From: Gammaproteobacteria bacterium
Lineage (GTDB): Bacteria > Pseudomonadota > Gammaproteobacteria > Pseudomonadales > UBA3067
Length of the DNA: 17,359 bases
Direction of reading: 5' to 3'
NCBI GenBank assembly: GCA_019090565.1
Contig: JAHRVS010000177.1
Span: forward strand, 1 to 17,359
Position numbers and translations under genes: made by a program. The notes under the pieces are model-generated. The model saw only the letters and a list, made by a program, of their open reading frames with translations. It was not told where the DNA came from and did not search any database. Shown one piece after another: positions 7,375 through 14,730 of this stretch (position 1 is its first letter; each line of letters begins with the position of its first letter).

Positions 7375-9240
7375 CTATCCGGCAATACTATTCAGGTAAC
7401 CGTGAATATCGGGCTGCAAGGCACACTTGAGTACGTGTTTAATCCATGCATTGCGTTCGGCATAAATTATTTCAAGCTCCCAAACACACGCCGCAATATT
7501 AGGGTCATCCAATGATCTCCAGTTAAGATCGGTGATCGCCGATTTGTAAAAAACCTCATGGTGCAACATATTGCCACCCGTCCACCAGTCTACTAATAAG
7601 TAGTAGCCATCCGCCGCTTCGTGAATAATCAAAAATCCGGGCTCCATGCCAGCGTTCGACGTATATTGTCCCAGTAATTCAACGCATACACGTAACGCGT
7701 CGTTTACTATCATCGGTTCAATCCGTTCTTGCATTTCACTAATACCATAAATTTTCATTATCCGATTTTTCATCTGCGCATACCCCACAAATGAGATCAC
7801 TCGGTCCGCATAGGATGAATCAATGGTTAGCTTAGAGTCTTGCACCGGTGGAGTTGCTGTTATTTTAGGGACGCTAATATAACTAGCGACCTTAAACGGT
7901 GTTTCAGGATGGCAAACAAATCGATCCTTCAATACCTCGGCAATGCGTTCAATTGAGATATTTTCATTCTTTGAGCCGCCCTCAGTCCAACTCGCCATAT
8001 ATTCGCTGATAAACGCGCTCTTACCCAAGCGTTTAAATTGACAAATATGGACTAATTCTTGGAATAATACGGTATGCAACTGCTTTGTAGTCTCAACTTT
8101 ATCACTTGAAATAACAATAGTGTCGATCAGTGTCAGCCCCTTAATGTCATACAATGGTATGGGGAGTTGATTTATATCGTTGAAAATTGGTTGGAGGCTC
8201 GAGGGGAGTTCAATTTCCTTTAAACTCGACAATTCTACAACACGCACTACGTCCAGTATCTCGGTCTCATAGTACAGCTCTAGAAGATTTCGCTCTTTTT
8301 CCTCTAGTACTCTGCCCCGGCCTCTGTAAAAATCTCGGAGTTCCCCTAAGACTTTTATTAGCGCTTCGTTTGCTGGGTTGGTGGTCGAAACTGATTGAAG
8401 CGGAGTCGGCTGTTCGGCTTCTTTATGCCAGTAATAAGCAATCCTAGCACCTTTATTTTCTAATTCTCCTTTTAGCGCACGAAAACATTTTTTGTACCAA
8501 TAAAAGGGGTATTGCGGATACAAGTGATGAATCAGATGGTAATTATGCAAGGTAAAACTTAGTGAAGTCCAAGGTTCTGGGCCTTCGATGATGCGTGTCG
8601 CTCTATACTCGTTAGTCTTATTTGTTTCATCATACGGATAATGAGGAAGATAGTTAAAGGTTAGCGATAATAGGCCCGCTGCCAATCGCGTGGGTAACAC
8701 CCAATAGACCATCACCTCCATGGCATAACCGGTCATGATCGCGGTTATCAGAATTCCAATGGATACAGCATATTCAATATAGATGGTCATCAGCTCTTTG
8801 AAAGGTCGGTCTTTCATTCTTCGGCTATAGAAGAGAACGTAATAGATATCGGTTGTTAACCAAACCAAAGGCAACGTGACTATGGGCCCCATTCCACTCC
8901 AGATATCGGGATCGTCAGTCGAGTCGTTCGTGTGTTTGTGATGCTCCATGTGCAGATACCGGTACGCAGTGTAACTGCTGGTGGGCCCCATAAAAAAGCA
9001 TGCTGAACGCCCAATAAAATCGTTCAATAATTTGAATCTTGCGACGGAGCCATGGACCGATTCATGCATCGGGGTAAAGAGTCCATACGACAAAACTGTC
9101 AGCAATATCACTGCAACAATCATTGGCAATTGACCTTCCAACGCTAAAAGGAATACTACTATCCAGCTGATGCTTCCCAAAAAAAATATAGCGATTGTTG
9201 GATAGGCAATATCTGGTCTTTTCAGCTGCTTAACATTCAT
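7375..9240 (-). CDS. Membrane desaturase-like protein with long unrecognised C-terminal fusion
   Basis: A 621-residue protein. Residues 1-275 are a membrane fatty-acid-desaturase domain with hydrophobic segments and the three histidine boxes that bind a di-iron centre: H59-ESV-H63, H97-ME-HH-K-H103 and H235-LI-HH239, with a further His200. Such enzymes use O2 to desaturate or hydroxylate acyl or related substrates. Residues about 285-420 are soluble; Q394-ELVH-398 followed by ICQFKRLG and ISEYM looks like a zinc-peptidase-like HELVH helix whose first histidine is replaced by glutamine, so it is probably non-catalytic. Residues about 480-620 are another soluble block (YYLLVDWWTGGNMLHHEVF, ACVWELEIIYAERNAWI) that I do not recognise. 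A simple desaturase is about 300-350 residues, so roughly half is extra. The ATG lies inside the upstream gene (11-bp overlap). It may act on the cluster's N-N product or an acyl chain attached to it. Confidence 0.78.
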   Translation of the reverse strand: MNVKQLKRPDIAYPTIAIFFLGSISWIVVFLLALEGQLPMIVAVILLTVLSYGLFTPMHESVHGSVARFKLLNDFIGRSACFFMGPTSSYTAYRYLHMEHHKHTNDSTDDPDIWSGMGPIVTLPLVWLTTDIYYVLFYSRRMKDRPFKELMTIYIEYAVSIGILITAIMTGYAMEVMVYWVLPTRLAAGLLSLTFNYLPHYPYDETNKTNEYRATRIIEGPEPWTSLSFTLHNYHLIHHLYPQYPFYWYKKCFRALKGELENKGARIAYYWHKEAEQPTPLQSVSTTNPANEALIKVLGELRDFYRGRGRVLEEKERNLLELYYETEILDVVRVVELSSLKEIELPSSLQPIFNDINQLPIPLYDIKGLTLIDTIVISSDKVETTKQLHTVLFQELVHICQFKRLGKSAFISEYMASWTEGGSKNENISIERIAEVLKDRFVCHPETPFKVASYISVPKITATPPVQDSKLTIDSSYADRVISFVGYAQMKNRIMKIYGISEMQERIEPMIVNDALRVCVELLGQYTSNAGMEPGFLIIHEAADGYYLLVDWWTGGNMLHHEVFYKSAITDLNWRSLDDPNIAACVWELEIIYAERNAWIKHVLKCALQPDIHGYLNSIAG

Positions 9241-10213
9241 TAGGAATACCTACTTGTTGGTTATTTTTTTTGTGTTTACTGGGAAGAAATTTTTGATTCA
9301 CAATATCCCAACACTGTGCATCCGCGAATGGGTTTTCTCTCGCGTCATTAAAATGTAAGGGACCCATCATCGTATCATGCGTCTTGGCTTTTAGAATCGC
9401 ATCGCGATTCTGGGCTATCGGATTTTCCATCAATAAGGAATATGCGACTTCCATTGCAGTAAATGTTTCGGTGTAATAAATCATTTGGACTGGGCTCAAT
9501 TGACCTTGTCGTTTAAAACCCACTACTGATATTTCTAACGGACAATCCGCCGTATCCACTAAAAGATCGTCATGAAGGGCATCGTCGCTAAAATAGATAG
9601 GCAATCCGCACTGTGAATTACGTTGCACAAAATCAACCGCATTTTGGTACATTCCACAAAACACCACTGCGGAGTCTGCGGGACTCACCGCTAGCCCATC
9701 CAACCCATTATCTGTTTTCACAAAATGAGATGGTTCCAGAATCAGTAGCTCTTCACGCATGCTATCGCCATGAACACTTGTATCACTTACCACAATAATG
9801 CGAGCACCCTCGCCTTTTTCCTGAATGGCGTGATACAGGCCAGCAGCAAGTGCTCGGTCACTTGGGCACAGGCGATAAGTACTGACGTAGTCTTCAATAA
9901 GATAGCCCGCTGTTGCTGCAGGCAATAATAACGGAATTTTGTGCTGATCATATATCGTCGCAGCGACCGCAGCGGCAGAGGATGCAAAATGCCCCACGAC
10001 GACATCGACCCCTTGCCGGACCAACTCGTCGCTTGCCTTGCTCGCACCCGCTGCACTGGCCATATCATCAGCCCAAACCAACGTTATGTTCAACTCTGGA
10101 TGCCGGGTGCTCAATTGTATAAATGCATGATTGACTGCATCCACAAACGTAGTGGTGTGAACAGAGCCAGCTCCTAACCTTGCCGAGACCCCAATTTTGA
10201 AAGAAGAAGTCAT
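9230..10213 (-). CDS. Amino-acid/amide-binding-protein fold, no signal peptide
   Basis: A 327-residue protein with the type I periplasmic-binding-protein fold, closest in pattern to branched-chain amino-acid-binding (LivJ/AmiC-like) proteins. The lobe-1 core is clear at residues about 60-106, VRQGVDVVVGHFASSAAA followed by IYDQHKIPLLLPAATAGYL, and lobe 2 shows ARIIVVSDTSVHGDSM. Family members that feed ABC transporters have an export signal; this one starts directly with MTSSFKIGVSARLG, so it should be cytoplasmic. No permease or ATPase gene is present. It resembles cytoplasmic sensors of the AmiC type, or could sequester or carry a pathway intermediate. Its start lies 27 bp after the oxidase stop, with GAGGGC upstream; its end overlaps the desaturase start by 11 bp. 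The fold is well supported; the role is unknown. Confidence 0.75.
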   Translation of the reverse strand: MTSSFKIGVSARLGAGSVHTTTFVDAVNHAFIQLSTRHPELNITLVWADDMASAAGASKASDELVRQGVDVVVGHFASSAAAVAATIYDQHKIPLLLPAATAGYLIEDYVSTYRLCPSDRALAAGLYHAIQEKGEGARIIVVSDTSVHGDSMREELLILEPSHFVKTDNGLDGLAVSPADSAVVFCGMYQNAVDFVQRNSQCGLPIYFSDDALHDDLLVDTADCPLEISVVGFKRQGQLSPVQMIYYTETFTAMEVAYSLLMENPIAQNRDAILKAKTHDTMMGPLHFNDARENPFADAQCWDIVNQKFLPSKHKKNNQQVGIPNEC

Positions 10214-10240
10214 AAGCCTATTGCCCTCATTTTTGTCACG

Positions 10241-11356
10241 CTATGCCACCCACTGTGTGATGATGTTCTCAGGCAAAAAGCGTTTCTCTTTACCTTCGAG
10301 ACTATCGCTGACAATTTTTGCGACCGCACAGGAAAATTTGTATCCCCTACCGGAAAACCCCGTAGCAATAAAACAATTTTCTTTGTTGTCGGTAAAGCCA
10401 AGCAGTGGTCTGAAATCATCGGTATAGCAATCAAAGCCGACAAAGCCATTCAACACCTCTATGTTTTTTTTACCAGAGAATAAAGACTGCAGTCTTCCCA
10501 CTGAATCATTCGCAATTTCATTAGTAAATGTTCCTACCGTACAAGGACTGTCGTGTTTGTTGACGACACGAGAACCCGCGTAGAAATTACCGCCCCGGAT
10601 TGGCCGTATAAAATTTTCAGTTTCCTCGTCGATCACCGGTAATTCGATATTCAAGTCACTCGCATAGCATTGCGTCAATGGAATGGTCTGCGTATGAATA
10701 GGTAATCCATTCACAAGGTTGGGGAGATATGCCCCACAAGCCATGACGACGCGATCAGCTATTATCGATCCTCGTTTTGTTTCTATTTTCCAAACATCAT
10801 TGTCAAAATATATTTTTTCCACCAAGCAATTCTCAAAAAGCGTTCCACCTTCCTTTATGAATCCGTGAACCATATTCCTCGTGTGTAAGCGGGGATCTCC
10901 ATACCCGCCTTTGGGTTCATACAAACCAACCATATTTCGCTGCATATTTGCTCCCGGCACCAGATTCGCGATCTCCTTTCGCGTTACTAACCGAGCTGCT
11001 TGCCCGTTATCAGTTAGTACAGAACAAGCCGCTTCAATTTTTATATTATTGTCCGGTATATCCTTCATGATGTAGAGCGTACCGCTTTGAGTAAAAGGAG
11101 ATGCCCCTGGCATACCCATCGAATCCCACTCTTGCAAATAAGGCAAGCCCAGACAGGATAGCAACATTAATGCATCGTCAGGATCATAGGCTCTCACTAT
11201 CCCTCCTGAATAGGCCGTCGCTCCCGCCGAGCCTGCCGCAGTTCGGTCAATCAAAAGGACATTTTTATTATTTAGCGCCAGAAACTGAGCGATACCAGAA
11301 CCAATCACGCCCGCGCCAATCACCACGATATCAAAAATAAGGGCTCGCTTATCCAT
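10241..11356 (-). CDS. FAD-dependent amine/glycine-oxidase-like enzyme
   Basis: A flavoenzyme of the D-amino-acid-oxidase/sarcosine-oxidase superfamily, about 371 residues, normal for the family. The N-terminal dinucleotide fold reads FDIVVIGAGVIGSGIAQFLA, followed by YSGGIVRAYD near the flavin, a mid-chain GNFYAGSR, and the C-terminal FAD-contacting ATGFSGRGYKFSCAV. The start is the ATG at 11356, one base after the upstream stop; a longer frame from 11407 lies inside the MetRS-like gene and adds unrelated residues. In the s56-p1 pathway the homologous position is held by Spb39, which oxidatively cleaves the lysine-glycine hydrazine to hydrazinoacetate and a semialdehyde. By analogy this enzyme should cleave or oxidise the hydrazine made by the cupin/MetRS pair. 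Family certain, reaction inferred. Confidence 0.82.
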   Translation of the reverse strand: MDKRALIFDIVVIGAGVIGSGIAQFLALNNKNVLLIDRTAAGSAGATAYSGGIVRAYDPDDALMLLSCLGLPYLQEWDSMGMPGASPFTQSGTLYIMKDIPDNNIKIEAACSVLTDNGQAARLVTRKEIANLVPGANMQRNMVGLYEPKGGYGDPRLHTRNMVHGFIKEGGTLFENCLVEKIYFDNDVWKIETKRGSIIADRVVMACGAYLPNLVNGLPIHTQTIPLTQCYASDLNIELPVIDEETENFIRPIRGGNFYAGSRVVNKHDSPCTVGTFTNEIANDSVGRLQSLFSGKKNIEVLNGFVGFDCYTDDFRPLLGFTDNKENCFIATGFSGRGYKFSCAVAKIVSDSLEGKEKRFLPENIITQWVA

Positions 11357-11357
11357 G

Positions 11358-12917
11358 TTAAACGGCCTCGACCACGTGGGTGAAAGTTTGCTGGCACAAC
11401 AGCTCATATTGGTTGTACAAATATCTACAGGAAAGGTTTCCGTTCAGCCAGTTAGACACTGACGCTAAATCAAGACCAGACGACGCTACAAACCTGTCAA
11501 CACGGCTAGTACAGATAGGTGCGTTAGTCGCTATGAAAAGCATTCCCAACAATCGTGCGCCCGCTCTATCGTTTTTTTCCAACGCATCCAATACCATAAG
11601 CCTAAGCGACTCGCTGATGTTCGCGATATTGTCAATTCTAAAGTCTCGGACATCAGTCACGCGTTGCCAGTCTTTGCGAATGCGTTCTGCGCTGGCCCAA
11701 ACATTCGGTGATATCGATTCACTTTTTGTGGGTGTGTAGAGGTTCTCCAGTAGACTCCAAAAACCAGTGAACACATTATCTCGCCATCGATGGTAACTAC
11801 TTTGAGAAAAATTCGTAGGCTCATTAATCGGTGCATTCAGTGCTAAATACCATCGTATAGCGTCAGCTCCACCGTCTTCTTTCACACAGTCTCGTATCCA
11901 AATCGCATGCCCTCGGCTCGTTGAAAAATCGCCATTCTCTAATTGCAAAAAGGCGTTGGTATAGTGATGTACACTTGAACTAAAGTTCGCCTCGTTGAGT
12001 AACTGAGCCGGGTAGACCACTGCGTGGCTAAATGAACAATCAAACCCAAAGAAATGTGCAAAATGTGTTTTTTTATTCCCCCATAGCGCACTTAATTGAT
12101 CAAGTTCATTTCGGCTAGTAAGATATTCGATCAGCGTTGCTTTGTAACCCGCCAAACCACTAAACCAGGTGTGGATGCGCTTACTATCAGAAATATTAAT
12201 GCCAATTTCATTCGGTCGATCTATTGGCCAGACTAGCTCGGGCTGAGAAAAGATGCCATTTAAGTACACGCCTAACTTTGACGACGGCACAGTGTTTTTG
12301 TAATGGGTTACTAGCTTGTCAAAGGCTCTGTCCAAGAGCACGACTTCTCGGTTTTGCTGCTTTAATTCCATTGATCGTTCGCACAAAATACATGAAATTT
12401 CTCCCATTTTATTGATATCCGGCACTTGCGCGCAATTCTCACATTGGCTGGCATCCGAGGATGCGTTGCAATGATTACAAATGCCCCGGCCGAATCCCTC
12501 GTAACCATACACATCACAGTGGGAACAATACGGTACACTCAGGCTCTCCCTGTCCAGCATTCCTAATTGTTGAAAGAGGTCATAGTAGTCGGTGATACAC
12601 TGTTTGAAAATCGGGTTTTCAAAGGACTGCATAAACCAGTCAATACTCAAATCAGCCATGGCCATAGTCTGCTCAATCAGTTGCTTATTGGTTTTGGCCA
12701 GCGTCTCCAGATCCGTGTTTGTTTGTAGGGCTTTACGAGCCAAATAACTTTGGTGATCATCCGAGTAACACAGCAATAATGCAGTGTTACCCTTCATTAG
12801 CTGAACTTTTTTAAATATATCTCCAGCTAAAAAAGGGCCCGACAGGTGACCAAGATGTAAATCTCCGTTGGGCGTGGGTGGTGAGATGGTAACGATGTAT
12901 TGTTCTTTAATGCTCAT
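11358..12917 (-). CDS. Methionyl-tRNA-synthetase-like amino-acid-activating enzyme
   Basis: A 519-residue class I aminoacyl-tRNA-synthetase-like protein related to MetRS. The nucleotide motif is intact, PPTPNGDLHLGH with H21-L-G-H24 as the HIGH motif, then CYSDDHQSY. The zinc insertion has four CxxC pairs (131/134, 147/150, 159/162, 176/179). The KMSKS loop is changed to F331-STSR-G. A C-terminal helical region (about 405-519) remains, but this is not a housekeeping enzyme: it sits inside the cluster directly behind a cupin. In the hydrazine pathways such a domain, fused to a cupin, activates an amino acid as adenylate and loads it on the N-hydroxyl group of the diamine, without tRNA. The true start is the ATG at 12917, inside the cupin stop (ATGA) with AGAGGCGAG upstream. 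Which amino acid is activated cannot be read from the sequence; glycine is used in known cases. Confidence 0.85.
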   Translation of the reverse strand: MSIKEQYIVTISPPTPNGDLHLGHLSGPFLAGDIFKKVQLMKGNTALLLCYSDDHQSYLARKALQTNTDLETLAKTNKQLIEQTMAMADLSIDWFMQSFENPIFKQCITDYYDLFQQLGMLDRESLSVPYCSHCDVYGYEGFGRGICNHCNASSDASQCENCAQVPDINKMGEISCILCERSMELKQQNREVVLLDRAFDKLVTHYKNTVPSSKLGVYLNGIFSQPELVWPIDRPNEIGINISDSKRIHTWFSGLAGYKATLIEYLTSRNELDQLSALWGNKKTHFAHFFGFDCSFSHAVVYPAQLLNEANFSSSVHHYTNAFLQLENGDFSTSRGHAIWIRDCVKEDGGADAIRWYLALNAPINEPTNFSQSSYHRWRDNVFTGFWSLLENLYTPTKSESISPNVWASAERIRKDWQRVTDVRDFRIDNIANISESLRLMVLDALEKNDRAGARLLGMLFIATNAPICTSRVDRFVASSGLDLASVSNWLNGNLSCRYLYNQYELLCQQTFTHVVEAV

Positions 12918-13306
12918 GCTTGACTCGCCTCTTTCTTGTTTACATAGTCCTTCACTGTATTCGCATCCCACCAGATGCTGTACATGTGGAAGTCTTGGAC
13001 ATGTGTGTTGTCCACGTAGTGATTGACTCCTGCAGGTATAAAAACCACATCACCTTCATTCACATCCACTGGATCTAAACCGATATACACAGTCGCGGCT
13101 CCTTTGATGCAGATAAACATCTCTTGCTCACCCTTTGGTTCATTAACATGTGCTAGCGAGCTTGTTTTTGCTCTCACCACACAGTAAGCACCACCAAACG
13201 GTAATGCGACGCCATCCCATGGCAATAGCCGCTTTCCATCCACACCGTACTCGCGGACCAAGGCTGTCCAATCCATTTTTTCTATTGTTTTCACTTTGTT
13301 ATTCAT
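12914..13306 (-). CDS. Single-domain cupin, hydrazine-forming type
   Basis: A 130-residue protein that is a single cupin barrel. Motif 1 is SLAHVNEPKGEQEMFICIKG (H53, with E60 and E62 as metal-ligand candidates) and motif 2 is GDVVFIPAGVNHYVDN (H96); it ends with MYSIWWD. In the hydrazine synthetases of the s56-p1 and triacsin type, the zinc cupin forms one protein with the MetRS-like domain and catalyses rearrangement of the O-aminoacyl hydroxylamine into the N-N product. Here it is a separate ORF overlapping the MetRS-like gene by 4 bp (ATGA) and the aminotransferase by 4 bp at its start, with AAAGGGG as ribosome site, so cupin and synthetase should be made in equal amounts. The function rests on gene neighbourhood as well as fold; a stand-alone cupin alone would not be diagnostic. 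Confidence 0.83.
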   Translation of the reverse strand: MNNKVKTIEKMDWTALVREYGVDGKRLLPWDGVALPFGGAYCVVRAKTSSLAHVNEPKGEQEMFICIKGAATVYIGLDPVDVNEGDVVFIPAGVNHYVDNTHVQDFHMYSIWWDANTVKDYVNKKEASQA

Positions 13307-14724
13307 CGTTTGTAAGCCCCTTTACTAACTTTCGTAACCACATCGGCTTCTTTGCCATAGAGATGTTCGGCTTGTTTAACTGTGCGGGCCACGGCCTCAT
13401 CAAGAATTTCAATCGCCAGGGCCACATTTTTTTGAGATATATTTAACGGTGGTAAAATTCTGATAACCGCATTATGACGACCACCCACCTCTAAAATAAG
13501 ACCAAGTTCGAGTGCCTTCCTCTGCAAGTAATTGGCCAGGATTGGACTGGATTCTTTCGAATGCGGCTCAACGATTTCCATCCCCAACATCAAACCCAGG
13601 CCTCTAACATCTCCAATAACGGTATTTTTGGCACTGATCTCCTGAAGGCCCAATTTCAACTGAATGCCCATTTCATTAACGTTGGATAGAATATCGGTTT
13701 GTTTCGCCAATCGTACAAATTCAGCCCCAGCAGCAAAGGCAATTTGATTCCCCCGAAAAGTACCGATATGTTTACCGGGAGTAAACGCCTCCAGTTCCTT
13801 TTTATAAAAGATCATAGCGACAGGAGCACCAATACCACTTAAGGCTTTAGAGGCCACAATAATGTCAGGGGCGATTCCGTATTGCTCAAACGCATACCAC
13901 GTTCCCGTGCGTCCACAGCCAGTTTGGATTTCATCGATAATGAGAGGAATTTTTTCAGTTTTCAATTGAGCCGCAATGCGTGTCACAAATTCTTTTTCCG
14001 CGGGAATGACGCCACCTTCTCCTTGCACAAGCTCCATGATTACCGCCGCTATTTTCTTATAGCCACTATGTGTGTCTGACATTGATTTCTCAAAAAAATA
14101 AGCGCAATTCACCTTACAGCTCGCACGCTCTAGATCCAGGGGGCAGTCATGGCACGCACTGTATGGTAAAAAATGAGACCCTTCTACAATATTAGCGATG
14201 TCGATTTTCATGCTGCGATCCGAGCTCAGACTAAGCGTACCTTGAGTACAACCATGATAAGCACCTTGAAAACTGATAATTTCAGATCCTCCAGTATGTA
14301 CTTTACAAAGCTTGACGGCGGCTTCTACGGCATCAGCTCCGGTTGGCGCACAGATCTGAACTTTATATTGGTCACGAATACTTTCAGGCAACATCGATAG
14401 ATGTTCATCAATAAATTTTCTTTTAGCAGGCGTACTGAAATCCAGGGCATGAACTAACTCATCGATTTGCGCCTTAGCTACTGATTTGAGTAGCGGATGT
14501 CCGTGACCTAAGGGGAGCACACCTGCACCGGTTAGGAAATCCAAATACTGTCGTTTGTTTTCATCATAGATATAGGGACCGTTCGCCGACGCAATGGCAA
14601 TGGGCAATCTTGTCGGATAAGAAACAGCAAGAGATTCTTGTTCACCCTGTTTTAAAAGAATAGCTTTATTTTTGTCGAAACCGATAAGGGATGAATGATT
14701 TAACTTGTTCTTTTCACTAAGCAT
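13303..14724 (-). CDS. L-2,4-diaminobutyrate:2-oxoglutarate aminotransferase
   Basis: A 473-residue class III PLP aminotransferase. The pattern matches DABA aminotransferases of siderophore and ectoine pathways (Dat/PvdH/EctB group): DFLTGAGVLPLGHGHPLL, the phosphate-binding APTGADAVEAAVKL at 126-139, D264-EIQTGCGRTGTWYAFE, the PLP lysine K293 in ASKALSG, and the HIGTFRGNQIAFAAG tail. It should convert L-aspartate 4-semialdehyde and glutamate into L-2,4-diaminobutyrate and 2-oxoglutarate in the cytosol. It follows the N-hydroxylase by 6 bp and overlaps the cupin start by 4 bp. The context implies DABA is the amine that is N-hydroxylated. A cysteine-rich insert near 191-207 (CHDCPLDLERASCKVNC) may be a metal site, and I am unsure how common it is in the family. 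Related omega-transaminases acting on other diamines cannot be excluded. Confidence 0.82.
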   Translation of the reverse strand: MLSEKNKLNHSSLIGFDKNKAILLKQGEQESLAVSYPTRLPIAIASANGPYIYDENKRQYLDFLTGAGVLPLGHGHPLLKSVAKAQIDELVHALDFSTPAKRKFIDEHLSMLPESIRDQYKVQICAPTGADAVEAAVKLCKVHTGGSEIISFQGAYHGCTQGTLSLSSDRSMKIDIANIVEGSHFLPYSACHDCPLDLERASCKVNCAYFFEKSMSDTHSGYKKIAAVIMELVQGEGGVIPAEKEFVTRIAAQLKTEKIPLIIDEIQTGCGRTGTWYAFEQYGIAPDIIVASKALSGIGAPVAMIFYKKELEAFTPGKHIGTFRGNQIAFAAGAEFVRLAKQTDILSNVNEMGIQLKLGLQEISAKNTVIGDVRGLGLMLGMEIVEPHSKESSPILANYLQRKALELGLILEVGGRHNAVIRILPPLNISQKNVALAIEILDEAVARTVKQAEHLYGKEADVVTKVSKGAYKR

Positions 14725-14730
14725 TATATG

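Noticed and set aside
11358..12917. Housekeeping methionyl-tRNA synthetase
   Set aside because: Changed KMSKS loop, unusual cysteine insertion and location in a biosynthetic operon overlapping a cupin argue against a role in translation.
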